Shown here: positions 46,845 to 57,700 of the stretch, piece after piece
How the letters are laid out: every line of letters starts with the position of its first letter
How positions within the stretch are numbered: the stretch's first letter is position 1
Assembly: GCA_950295325.1 (NCBI GenBank)
Contig: OX485808.1
Span: 11,722,501-11,782,500, forward strand
Reading direction: 5' to 3'
DNA from: Polytrichum commune
Taxonomy: Eukaryota > Streptophyta > Polytrichopsida > Polytrichales > Polytrichaceae
DNA length: 60,000 nt
Notes under the pieces: model-generated
Told to the model about the DNA's origin: nothing
The model's database searches: none
What the model saw: the letters and a program-made list of their open reading frames with translations, nothing else
Made by a program: the position numbers and the translations under genes

Positions 46845-48484
46845 TCCTGCAATGCCAACCTAACGTGATTAGCATCTATGTATGAATAAACCATTATGAA
46901 GGAATCCATGTTCTCCAGTACATCACGGAATAAAAAACCACAACATTTAGGGTATGTCATGACATTGTTTCGAAGTTCACCTGTAACCGATACAGGCAAC
47001 TTAAAAAACCCATCCGTGGCCTTGATTCGATTTGCAAAACATGGGGAGGCTGTTTTGGCATGGTCCATTTTGTCATGGATGACCGTAAGAACCTCCAAGG
47101 GCCTGGAGATGGACAAAGCTCTATTTGTGTAGTAATCATTACGGTGTGCCTCTTGCATGTTTACGTGCTTGAAATAGTTCAATTGATGCGCTGCATATGA
47201 CTCGGTACCCATCGTGTGTGCATCCCGGAGGCGCTTCAACTTCTCGCAATTAGAGCACCTGGAAAATTTGTCCCCTCGTCTTTTTGTAATGTATTCGCTA
47301 AAGTTTTGTTTCTTGATTGCACTTAATTTTGACAATGAAATTGGCTCCAACCCAATCTTCTCGCCAACTGCATTAACGTCCAACAATATGTCTTTCCATT
47401 TTGTGCCTGTGGGAAGAACTTTCTCCACAACCTTTTCACCGGTTGTGAGTGTGCGTGTTTTGTGCGGCATTGCATCAGCAAGGGGGACAATGATGGTTGC
47501 TAGAGTTGCCGTTGCTTGCCTTGTTGCTTCCCTAGGTTTCTTTAAACCCACGTTCCCATGGTGACGGGACCGGCGGCCTTCCTTGGCATAAGCAGCTTGT
47601 CTATAGAAGTCCGCCTTCGACACACCGTAAATGGTGTACCATGCCTTACAACACACGTCTATGCTTTCAATGGTGATTACCTTGCGACCCGTCCCATTCA
47701 CATGTATTGCCCTATGGACATCAAGTTTTTTTGTGGATCTTAGACGAAAATCTCCAAGCCACATTTCTTCACGGATGGCCTTCAATTTATCCCTTGGAAA
47801 CAATTGGCAACAACAATGCACACAACAATCCTTTGTGGCAACTTCTCTTATGGACTCCTCCCCAAGCAGCCTTTGACGTTTACAATCAGTTGCAGATGGA
47901 GAAGGACGTGCCACAGTATCGTACTTTCTTTGACCCTTGCGTGGCCGCATGTTTGATTGCATTTCCTTTTCGAGTTGCATGTGTCGTTGCTCATGTTCAC
48001 GCAAGCTAACTCCATCAGTCGTGACATTCCTCAATGGCCACCTGCAGAGGGAGAACCTATGAGTGGGATCCACCTCAGAAGGAACGAGTGACTCCAATAT
48101 GACAATCCCAACGTCCTCGGTGCCAAGCGGATTTTGATCAATGCAATCTTGTGGATGGGTGTTACGACAGATACCCTCCGCCACAACAACCCCATTGTCA
48201 TTAAGAAGTAACACATCCAAATTCACCCATGAAGCTCTTGAAAGCACGGCACACTCTGGAATGGGACAGTCCGGTACGGAACGCGAAGGTATATCGAAAT
48301 GCTCTTCATCTGAACTCTCATCCATAGTAGCCTCCCCGACAATGTCTAGCTCTTCCTCAGATGCAGATGGCCAAGTGGCCATGTCTTCTCCAGACGAATA
48401 CCCTCTTCCAGTATACCCATCCATTTTGCCTACACACATGAACATGGAACCTTGTAAAGAATTGACAAAAGCTATAGGGTCCAA
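46841..48484 (-). CDS. DDE-like transposase, N-terminal half
   Basis: Up to 547 residues. The first part is acidic and disordered (SASEEELDIVGEATMDESSD). It is followed by a Cys-rich block (CCVHCCCQLFPRDKLKAIRE), the segment VCCKAWYTIYGVSKADFYRQ with RHHGNVGLKKPR, a probable DNA-binding helix region, a second Cys pair (CSNCEKLKRLRDAHT), and VIHDKMDHAKTASP, whose Asp residues probably begin the catalytic core. It ends in TGA overlapping the ATG of the second half by four bases in another frame, so the gene is frameshifted in this copy. An acceptor-like TGTGTAG just before the second in-frame Met region (MDGYTGRG, 48,424) suggests the true start may be there. Confidence 0.7.
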   Translation of the reverse strand: MDPIAFVNSLQGSMFMCVGKMDGYTGRGYSSGEDMATWPSASEEELDIVGEATMDESSDEEHFDIPSRSVPDCPIPECAVLSRASWVNLDVLLLNDNGVVVAEGICRNTHPQDCIDQNPLGTEDVGIVILESLVPSEVDPTHRFSLCRWPLRNVTTDGVSLREHEQRHMQLEKEMQSNMRPRKGQRKYDTVARPSPSATDCKRQRLLGEESIREVATKDCCVHCCCQLFPRDKLKAIREEMWLGDFRLRSTKKLDVHRAIHVNGTGRKVITIESIDVCCKAWYTIYGVSKADFYRQAAYAKEGRRSRHHGNVGLKKPREATRQATATLATIIVPLADAMPHKTRTLTTGEKVVEKVLPTGTKWKDILLDVNAVGEKIGLEPISLSKLSAIKKQNFSEYITKRRGDKFSRCSNCEKLKRLRDAHTMGTESYAAHQLNYFKHVNMQEAHRNDYYTNRALSISRPLEVLTVIHDKMDHAKTASPCFANRIKATDGFFKLPVSVTGELRNNVMTYPKCCGFLFRDVLENMDSFIMVYSYIDANHVRLALQE

Positions 48485-48609
48485 TAGAAAAACACAGAAA
48501 CCTTATCATAACACATGTTGTATGAATATTATATCGATGGGTTCCAAAAAGATGGAGCGCACAACAGTTTATTCAGGATCCGTCTATGCACATCCCCATT
48601 GTGTGCATG

Positions 48610-49530
48610 AGGGTGGGTTTGGGTCGAGCAACCCAAACCTCGTGATAGGATGGGCCTGCTAATCCAGGCCCAACCCGTGACAGGGGTGGGTTTGGGTCGC
48701 TCGACCCAAACCTCACAATGGAGGTGGGTTTGGGTCGCTCGACCCAAACCTCACAATGGAGGTGGGTTTGGGTCGCTCGACCCAAACCTCACAATGGAGG
48801 TGGGTTTGGGTCGCTCGACCCAAACCTCACAATGGAGGTGTGTTTGGGTCGAGCGACCCAAACCTCGTGACAGGATGGGCCTGGTAATCCAGACCCAGCC
48901 CTTGATAGGGGTGGGTTTGGGTTGCTCGACCCAAACCTCGTGACAGGATGGGCCTGGTAATCCAGACCCAGCCCTTGATAGGGGTGGGTTTGGGTCGCTC
49001 GACCCAAACCTCGTGACAGGATGGGCCTGCTAATCCAGGCCCAACCCCTGACAGGGGTGGGTTTGGGTCGCTCGCCCCAAACCTCACAATGGAGGTGTGT
49101 TTGGGTCGTGCGACCCAAACCTCATGACAGGATGGGCCTGGCAATCCAGGCCCAGCGCGTGATAGCGGTGGGTTTGGGTCGCTCGACCCAAACCTCGTGA
49201 CAGGATGGGCCTGCTAATCCAGGCCCAACCCGTGACAGGGGTGGGTTTGGGTCGCTCGACCCAAACCTCACAATGGAGGTGTGTTTGGGTCGAGCGACCC
49301 AAACCTCGTTACAGGATGGGCCTGCTAATCCAGGCCCAACCCGTGAGAGGGGGTGGGTTTGGGTCGAGCGACCCAAACCTCGTGACAGGATGGGCTTGCT
49401 AATCCAGGCCCAGCCCGTGATAGGGGTGGGTTTGGGTCGCTCGACCCAAACCTCACTATGGGGGTGGGTTTGGGTCGAGCGACCCAAACCTCACTATGGG
49501 GGTGGGTTTGGGTCGAGCGACCCAAACATT
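48610..49530. repeat. Palindromic satellite array, about 17 copies
   Basis: The core is a perfect inverted repeat: arms GTTTGGGTCG and CGACCCAAAC around a variable two-base centre (CT, AG, sometimes altered). Copies alternate between two spacings. A short unit of about 38 bp contains CACAATGGAGGTGG. A long unit of about 75 bp contains CGTGACAGGATGGGCCTG and a second inverted repeat (TGGGCCTG / CAGGCCCA). The palindromes yield long but spurious open frames on both strands. The array lies directly upstream of the minus-strand transposase. Confidence 0.95.
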
Positions 49531-50234
49531 CCGCAAATTCCGCCTTAAATTGCGGTAATCTTCCATATTCAGCTACGTGGATACTAATTGGAAGAATTCA
49601 GGCCGTGCATGGCTGTTGTAATTAGCTACTCATCAACGGATGCATACACGAACCTTGCACTCCACCACTACTTGAGAGAGCTTGCAACCATTTCAGAATG
49701 GAGAGATGAGAAAAAAGGAGCAAAGTTTGGGGGGTTTGGTACTTTATACTACCCGCCTCCGCCTTGGCCTTCCTCTTTGGATCCCTTTCCCGCCCGAACG
49801 TAAACCCTAAACCTAAGTTCAAACCTTCTGACAGAATTTCCCGCTTCTTGTTGGTAATAGAGCATCCATATTTAGCTTGCCTCTTCGTGGCGCCAACCAT
49901 CAAATGACCTTGGACAACTAACCTCCTAATTCCGCTATTAAATAACTACACAAAATATGATGTGTGGATTTGATTATATGTAGTGTTGTTACCACCAGTG
50001 TCCGAAAAGTTTTTGAAGTTATTGAGGTTAATTGCCTACCTCTTTAAAAGGGCATAGGCTATTTCCCTCATGGCATAGGTTGCATCCTACAATATCAAAT
50101 TTTTGTAAGTTGAAAACCTTTTGAGTTTTAAAGTTACCTGCCAATTGCCTTTAAAACTAATTTTTAGTAGGTTAAAATCCTTCATATCTTTTAATGTTGT
50201 AGGCTTTAAATTCAAAATTTGAGTACTAAGTGGT
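49531..50234. other. Non-coding stretch between palindrome array and tRNA-like copy 2
   Basis: After the last palindrome the sequence is unremarkable and AT-rich. Words like TAGGCT..CCTAC recur loosely after 50,040. No coding region was recognised. Confidence 0.4.
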
Positions 50235-50291
50235 ATCCTTGGCAGGAATTGAACCTGGCTAAGCCCTTCACCACGTTTGAAGGCCAAGGAT
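50235..50291 (-). repeat. tRNA-like or SINE-like folded segment, copy 2
   Basis: The outer stem ATCCTTGGC / GCCAAGGAT is a perfect 9-bp pair. An inner stem CTTCA / TGAAG has a 7-base loop, and a T-arm-like AGGTTCAATTCCT lies on the minus strand. The layout matches the copy at 44658-44713 in the same orientation, with base changes on both sides of the stems. A neighbouring GGAGTTGGTTAATCC (minus strand) could be a D-arm remnant. Confidence 0.5.
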
Positions 50292-50740
50292 TAACCAACT
50301 CCTTTTTAAAGAGTTGATTATAAGTTATGAAAGGTTGCTAAAATTCAAATGAGTTTAAGGGTGAAAGTCCTCACCATCTTCTGATTCAACCTCTATGCGG
50401 TGATGGGGCTTGGGCTGTGGTATTTGTAAAGATCGACGGGGAGGGAGTCAGGGCTATTATTGATATCCGCCTATGTGCCACTCAAGAGCCCCGAGTATTA
50501 GCCTAAAGATATGTACTTAGGCCAACTAATTTCCCAATTTGAAGAAGGATGAATGGCTAAAATCCGCTCTTTTAAAAACTTTGTAGGCAAAATTTCCTAC
50601 ATGTTTTTTACCACATAGGTTGATATCCTATGTTTTAAAATTGTCCATAGGCTCTTTGTCCTACACTTTCAAAATTTTATAGGCTAAGTCACAAATTTTG
50701 TAGGCTGCATTTACACTAGCCTTAGGCTCTTGGCGGACTA

Positions 50741-51005
50741 TGGTTACCACCCTTACATGCTCAACATTAATTTTCAATCCTATGACAGTTAGTGTTAGAA
50801 GTAAATGTGTTGCTACCTTCTACTCTCACGTATATTTCTTCTTTTCACATCCTTACTAACACTAAATTCAAACATGTCAATGCCACATATTACTATAGCT
50901 TATATTTAATGTTTATTACTTTCATATGGTTATTGATATATTGTGTATTCACTTGTATTTAGTGTATCAAACACTAAATATCATACTTATTGTAGTTGTG
51001 TTTTG
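50741..51005 (-). mobile_element. MITE-like element, copy 2 (inverted)
   Basis: The reverse complement matches the element at 34728-35017 over most of its length, including the GAATTTAGTGTTAGTAAGGAT and TAGTGTTGA.CATG words. A further end fragment (CACTAAATATGAACGCAT) lies near 51,207. Non-coding and AT-rich. Confidence 0.55.
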
Positions 51006-51400
51006 TACCTATAGTTTTTATTGATTTGGCTTGCCAAAAAAAATGTAATCAACTTTATTTGTTTTAACAAATGTTTGATGAAAAATCTAAACATATATAG
51101 TTGTATCTATTCAATGCAAGTTGAGCAGAACATGTCCTTAAATACATGTTGGTGTGTTCTAGTGTCACTACACTAAATAAGATATTTAGAGATTTATACA
51201 CTAAATATGAACGCATCTACGACGTAACATAACATACATAACAAACATAACATGAAATGTAACCAACGTTCATGTTCATGAATTAGACTATTGTGATATC
51301 TATATACATTTGTTTTTAGAACCACAAGCGACTTGGCCCCCTCATTTGACCTATGCGCCATTCATTTATGGCTTCGAGTGCAACAAGACACATTTATATA

Positions 51401-51432
51401 CCCTAAACCCTAAACCCTACACCCTACACCCT
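51401..51432 (+). repeat. Interstitial telomere-type repeats
   Basis: Two exact CCCTAAA units are followed by CCCTACA variants, about 32 bases in total. The motif is the plant-type telomere repeat. It lies immediately outside the inverted-repeat element beginning at 51,451, consistent with repair-associated insertion or a transposon-adjacent relic. Confidence 0.8.
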
Positions 51433-51450
51433 CGTAGTTGTTCAGGGTTG

Positions 51451-52010
51451 CTTCCCACGGGTAGGTCACTTAGTGCATTTTAAAAACGACGTGCGGCATA
51501 ATATAGAGAGGATTGAAATCATTTGAAATAAAAATTATAAAGGAATTCCAAATAATGAAGGGGCCATTAAATGTAGACAATCCCATTATAAGTAAGTTAG
51601 ATGGACATAAAATGTGGGCCATTATTTTTTTGTAAAATTAATATAGGGGCTGAAGATAAGGTTCCTAGAAGGTATGTTTAGTATAATGTTTGCTATGGTC
51701 TCCTATGTGTTTTCTTCATAACTTTGTTTGCAATGATATTATTGTTTGCACCCTTCTTTGTTTCCATGGTTTCCCTTAACAGGAAGTAGATTAGCTTTTA
51801 TTACTTAAAAGGAATATAGAGTACAAAAAATTGCAGTGACTTGGACAATATAAGTAATGGAAGGGTGCAAACAAATGGGCCATTTTTGAAATTCAAGTAA
51901 TTATAGGGAGGCTTTAATTCAACCCTTGAAGGTAAATAGCCCCAAAACAAAAAACCCTGAGCCGCACGTGGTGCACAAAAATGCCTTAGAGTGACCTACC
52001 CGTGTGGCTT
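51451..52010. mobile_element. Non-autonomous element with about 45-bp terminal inverted repeats
   Basis: The left end 51451-51497 contains CACGGGTAGGTCACT, then GCATTTT, then CGTGCGGC. The right end 51961-52010 carries the reverse complement of the same three blocks in order (GCCGCACG, AAAATGC, AGTGACCTACCCGTG). The interior of about 460 bases is AT-rich and non-coding. Long inverted ends without coding capacity fit a MITE or deleted MULE-type element. Confidence 0.7.
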
Positions 52011-52039
52011 CCATATAGAACACCATCTACTGTAATTTG

Positions 52040-52900
52040 TGCCTCATTTCCTAATAAGATATGTTGTTTAATATATGTGGAGGGATCATCCAACAACAAA
52101 GTGATTGCTTAAATGGCTTCATATAATGTTGAACTCCACATATTAGTATTTGATAGCTTCATATTTGTATACATGGTGCTTCTCTCATTTACTATCACTA
52201 TATTCAATATTTGTAGACTTTATCTTGTCTCAACTAAATATATGAACAACAACAACATTGTCTAATGTTTGGGTCGTCCTACCTAAACCATCTTCATATG
52301 AGTTCTTAATTGGGTTCTTCAGCAAAAACACCCGCTTCAATATATTTGTATCTCATAAATATGTAAACTTGTAAATAAGTATGTTAATGTTCCATCATGC
52401 TATAAATCAAACAACATCTTTGTTGCTTTTCGCAAACAACAATGATATTAAGTTGTCAACACTTAATATTGCATAATTCCATATTATAATGAATGACACT
52501 ACATAAACTTGTATAATTAGATTTAGTTCAATGGTATGTGTTAACGGATCCATCGTAGGCTATAGCATTGTCCTTTACCAACAACCTTCATAGATAATTA
52601 CAATATATAACTCGAAACCATTCATTGTGTAAATGGTTACCATAGTTATATTATTCCATTATGTAATTGCCTACGAGGATTGCAATATAATTATTAAATA
52701 CTCCTCTTAGTCTAGTATCTATCATTCTCGATTCATGCATATGTGTAGATTACTAAAATTACAAAACCAATACAGTTTCATTATTTGATATTAGCAAATC
52801 CATCGGGGGACCATTAAATTAAAAACCTTAGGCTATAAAGGTTTTTTAGTATCCTCAAGGATGGTATGGGATAGGTGGCTAAAGGATACCCACCTGCGAG
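52040..52900. other. AT-rich stretch with one isolated degenerate palindrome
   Basis: No genes were recognised. A degenerate half of the palindrome family (GTTTGGGTCGTCCTACCTAAAC-like, written here in short form) occurs near 52,268, showing that the family extends beyond the dense arrays. Confidence 0.4.
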
Positions 52901-53552
52901 GCCTATCGACCGTCGATGGGCCTGGGGCTCTCCAATGGCTCAGATTGTGTATTCGTTTGGGCCATGGAGCGCCCCGTGACACGTGGCGGCCATGAGCCGA
53001 ACGGACACGAAAGGCGCCGGCCCGAATGGGTCCCGCCCTTGAGTGACCTTCCCCCTTTCACTCTCCCCTCCGCACTTTCTCCTTCTCTCTCCTCCGCTCC
53101 AAGCTCCTCCTCCTTTGTACGTTCCTCATACTTTCTGGAGGCGCCGCCGCTCTTGAAAGCGCCGCCTCCTCCCTTGCATTCTCTCTCTCCTTGTCGAACT
53201 CGCATTCCCTCTCTCCTTCCCTCTTCATCATTATCTCATTCTCTCTTTCACTCCTCCTCTTCTTTTGATCTATTTTGTTGTTCATTGAGTGCGCATTGAC
53301 CGAGTTCTGAGTGTAGTATGAGTTTAGGGTTTGTTTTTGTATTAAAGTCTATACATTTTAGCCATTTCAGAACGTCTTTGTTGTTTTGGAGTGTGAGTGT
53401 TGTTTCAAAGTGGTTGTGTCAGTTCCTCCTGGTCTTAGAAACATTCATGTGTGAGTGTAGAGTGATTTCGGAATTAGAATGATTGTTCGAAAATCAGGAT
53501 GCATGTGTAGCCTTCAGATAGCTTCTTTGTTCATGTTTGTAAACACTTGTTA

Positions 53553-53640
53553 CATTCAGAGTGAATGTTTGTGAGGGATTGTTTAATTCTGAGTGAATGT
53601 TTGTGAAAGCTTCTTCAATTCAGAGTGAATGTTTGTGAGG
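53553..53640 (+). repeat. Three tandem copies of a 32-33-bp unit
   Basis: ATTC(A/T)GAGTGAATGTTTGTGA occurs at about 53553, 53586 and 53618. The units are nearly identical and lie in the presumed leader intron. Confidence 0.75.
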
Positions 53641-53919
53641 CGTTCTTAGTTTTCTGATATCCAATCCTTTCTAGAATCAGCTTCCAAGACTAGCTTGTTA
53701 GAACTGCTTCCAACAGCAGCTTGTTGTGTAGTTTGCAAAGCAAGGTGATTTCTTCAACTTCTTTATGTGTGTCAATTTCTTTAGAGTTTCGCAGCATCTA
53801 CAATGCATAAGCATTGTATATGCTGCGTAAACACATTATAAAGGTCTCTGGAATCAAAAGTGTTTCGAGAGACGATCCAAACTTCAGTTTGAAACCCTAA
53901 AACACTAAACTCTGCAGCT

Positions 53920-54680
53920 GGTTTGGGTAGAGCGACCCAAACTCTCCAGCTGGTTTGGATCGTTCGACCCAAACTCTAAAGATGGTTTGGGTCGTTCGAC
54001 CCAAACTAGCAGATGCTCTGGGTCGTGGGCGCCAATCCATCTGCAGAGTTTGGGTCGCTCGACCCAAACCATAAGCATTGTTTGGGTCTAGGGTTTAGCC
54101 AAACTCCGCATCAAATGTTCATTTATAATTAATTTAATCATCATCTTGGGTGAATATCTAACCCTATCGACCCAATCCATCTGCAGAGTTTGGGTCGCTC
54201 AACCCAAACTAGCACATGCTTTGGGTCGCTCGACCCAATCCATCTGCAGAGTTTGGGTCGTTCGACCCAAACAGCGCATGAAATGGTAATTCATAATTTA
54301 GGTAATCATCATCTTGGGTATGATCTAAGGCCATAGCCGATCATTCCATACCGCTACAAAGTTTGGGTCGAACGACCCAAACTTTGCGTAAATTTTTACT
54401 GCTTACGAACAATACTTACACTTATAAACAACAACTCAAACACCCAAGCAATAATGAAATGACCCACAACTAGAACAGTAGCTCGTGATGATTGTTGTAT
54501 CCATGAACTTAAAGATTGGTTTTCGTAGCCAAATAATATATTATTCATTAGCCATTGTAGGCACAGGTTTGGGTCGTTCGACCCAAACCTGTGAAAAGTA
54601 ACCCCATATATAAATGTTACTAAACCCAGACATAAGCCTATATGATTTGAAAGAGTTTGGGTCGCCCGACCGAAACTAAC
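53920..54680. repeat. Cluster of about ten palindromes upstream of the ParB/methylase-like gene
   Basis: Copies with the 10-2-10 structure lie near 53920, 53951, 53981, 54048, 54188, 54221, 54251, 54362, 54568 and 54656. Centre dinucleotides include TT, CT and AA, and some arms have one or two mismatches. The spacing is irregular, unlike the dense array at 48.6-49.5 kb. Confidence 0.9.
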
Positions 54681-54700
54681 ATATGTATTTCTACTTGCAG

Positions 54701-57700
54701 ATGCCCCCCAAGAAAAGACCTGGAGAACGATGGTTCAAGCCGGCACCAGACGCGATCTGGCAAGAGCACGAAACTCCTAAAAACCAATCCTACGTAGCAA
54801 AAGAAGACCTTGTAATTGCATGGTCCTTTCTTGTAGTAAAGGCAGCTCAATTCAAAATCCTCCTTGTTTTGAAGGTTGGCACGGAGGAGCAACACACATG
54901 GGATGCTTTGACGGGATGGGAGGTGGCATCAGTTCATGCTCTAGGAGAGCACGTTGACGTCATCCTGGAAAACTCTTCTCTGGAAAATGTGCACATGTTC
55001 ATGCATGAGCAAGCCGAGCCATTCGATCCGGTATACGTGAAGGAATCCTGCGCTGAGCCAGACATTGTTAAACCGGATACAATTTTCATAGATGCGATCA
55101 TTTCAAACACGAAGGTTGCAACCAGGTTCACTAAACTTAAGCAGGCAATCAACGCAATAAACAAGACCCAGCAAAGCAAGTCAAAATCTCAACAAGCTGT
55201 GAGGCGCAAGGCGACTGCTGAAGAGGGCGCAGGGTCGTCAAGACCTCAAACAGTGAGGAAGCCCCGACCGGTTCCAGCTGATTCGAGGAGAACAACACCT
55301 ACGGCAACTCCTGCTGATAGTGAAACACCGACGCCATCACAAAGCCGGCAGACGACACCATCTAAGAGGCCGAGAGAGTCAGTATCTGCCATGACAGATG
55401 AGCCTGTTTCACCGGAGCTACGTATGCCCAAGCCCGGGGAAGGAGTGGAGCCATCGGAGATCCAGAAAATACTCAACAATTTCGACACCAAGTGTTTACA
55501 TTGTTTTTTCATGGGCAGAGAATTCAAGTTTGATGTCAACATCGCACAATGCCACCTAGCGCCACCAGAGAAGTGCGTTCGGGCAAAGGAAGATGCGTAT
55601 GTTGATTGGTTAATCGCCCAGATGGTGAGCGACCAGTTTAAACATGATAGGCAGACTATTGTTGTCATGCCTCAGGGACACAAAAGAATGCCTACACCGG
55701 ATATGTGGCCTTCTATAGAGAAAGGCGATTTTTGGCTGATTGACGGTCAGCACAGTGTTGAAGCTTCAAAGAAACTTCAACTGATGACGGAGTGGAATGA
55801 TCCTAATGGTCTAAAGGAAAAATTGAAGGTATGGAAGGCATTGGTCGTGTGGTCGGACGACGAAACCCGGCTGAGCGATATCTCCCGCTATTTCAACATG
55901 AATAACAAGAAGCGGGCATATCAAGCTTCTTGGATTAGGAACATCATGGCATCGCGGGATGTGTGGGAGTTCTACGGCCGGCCTCCCAAGGAAAGGGAGA
56001 ATGCAAAAGACAAGAATCCAAAGTGGGAGGTGAGCATTGTTTCTCAAACAGAGTTTGGGTCGCTCGACCCAAACTTTGGGTTTCTTCATACAGTTTGGGT
56101 CGCTCGACCCAAACTTTGCGTTTCTTCATACAGTTTGGGTCGCTCGACCCAAACCTTGTGTTTCTTCATACAGTTTGGGTCGCTCGACCCAAACCTTGTG
56201 TTTTAGTTTGTGTTTGTCTACGCAGTTTGTTGTTCATCATTTTTCTTCTTTGTTTGGAAACAACATATTGAGAATTAACACGCATTCTATGCTCTTGTGC
56301 AGCTTTTCAAATACCAAATGATAAACAAGTTCTCCTCAATTGACAATTCAAGTCACAAGCAAAAGAAGTACAATGAGCTAAGAGGAGAGATCTACTTGAT
56401 TACATCATCCGACATGGTTTGGCAGAAGTGGAAGACAGTGTTTGAGAAATACGAGACAGGGGATCTCATGGATCCTGACACATGCAACCTCTTCAACTCG
56501 TCCTCTCGATTCAAGGCGATGAAGCCTCTCATGAGAGAATTCTTTAGAAGTCTGCAGGGTCTTTCGGAGGCGGAAATGGGGAAGGCGGCAACGCACATCT
56601 TGCACAACAACCCGACCCCTAAGAGATTTTGGGTGTACCCCAAAATAGTCTTCACCAAGCCGAAATCCTTTGTTCCTTCATGCTACACAATGAAGGAATG
56701 GGCGGAGAATAGGAAGAAGAAAACAACGATCGTCCAGGAGCTGCAGAAGCTAATCCCGGAAAAGAACATTTTTGTCGATGACGAGGTGAACTGGAGAGCG
56801 TTCAAGGCTGAATACAACTTCACCAGTGCATCCATGGCAGCTCTGATCAGGGAGGCAGGAGAAGACTTCCTAAAGTCAAAACTGGTGAAGGGTGGGAAGA
56901 ACCTGGCTCTTCCAGAACACTCGACGCGTGCCTTCTCAAACTTTATAAAGGAGAAGAAGATTGTAAGTTTTGAGGGGGATGCGCATTTCAACCTTGTCGC
57001 TTTTGACCCTATTAAAATCCAGGGATGGCCCGGCCTTGATTCCAGGAAAGAAATACGAGTAAGAGCAGCGGACCGGTTCCCCTTTGGTATAATAGACTTC
57101 CGGAGCATTCCTGGGAGTACGTTTGAGGGCACAATGGGTACACCCTTCTACGAGCCCTTCATGTCGAAGTTCGTGGAGTATGCAAGCCCTAAGCTTAGGG
57201 AGGTCGATATGTGGCTGTGGATAGTAGAGGATAGGAGAGCAGAGCAGGTGTATGAAATTGTGAGGAAATTGCAGCCTGAGTATGCGGTGTCTAAGTCTCA
57301 CTACATTGCTGCACCGGCGGAGGGGGTGTACACGACACTAAAGGACAAGAAAACCAAAGTCATGAATTTGTTGTGCTTGTACTTTGTGTTCAAAGCAACC
57401 TTGCTGAAGGTGGAGAACCACCCCATAACCCGGATGCAGAAACTATTCCAAGTTCCAGAAGGCCTGGGCGCAAGTAAGTCCCTCTACGACGAGGCAAAAT
57501 ATGCCATATACCATTCGGACGAGTTGCGGATGGAATTCTATCTCCGAATAATGAGGGCCTTGACGAGAAGAGGGGACTGTATATTCAACGTCTTCGGCGG
57601 CACCAAGCCCGTCTTCGCTGGCATGGTAAGCTCCTTACCATAATTGTTTTCATAGTTTGGGTCGCTCGACCCAAACTATAACCTTTGCAATTGATATTAG

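Larger units (their letters stand above)
53040..54700 (+). promoter_or_regulatory. Probable leader and 5'-UTR intron of the ParB/methylase-like gene
   Basis: A CT-rich block (53,040-53,280) resembles plant transcription start and 5' leader sequence. The coding start at 54,701 follows directly on a strong acceptor (TTTCTACTTGCAG), so at least one intron lies upstream of the ATG. The interval carries about ten palindrome copies and a short 32-bp tandem repeat. The exact start site and donor are not determined. Confidence 0.4.

Noticed and set aside
48610-49530. CRISPR-like array
   Set aside because: The repeats are self-complementary along their whole length, the spacers are themselves repeated, and the context is a plant nuclear genome with transposons.
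48529-49548. Several open frames of 65-121 codons on both strands
   Set aside because: They are by-products of the stop-free palindrome GTTTGGGTCG-NN-CGACCCAAAC; the peptides simply repeat the satellite.
52916-53299. Open frame of 127 codons rich in Ser/Pro/Leu
   Set aside because: It is a translation of a CT-rich leader-like tract. There are no domain features, and the minus strand gives an equally open Arg/Glu-rich frame.
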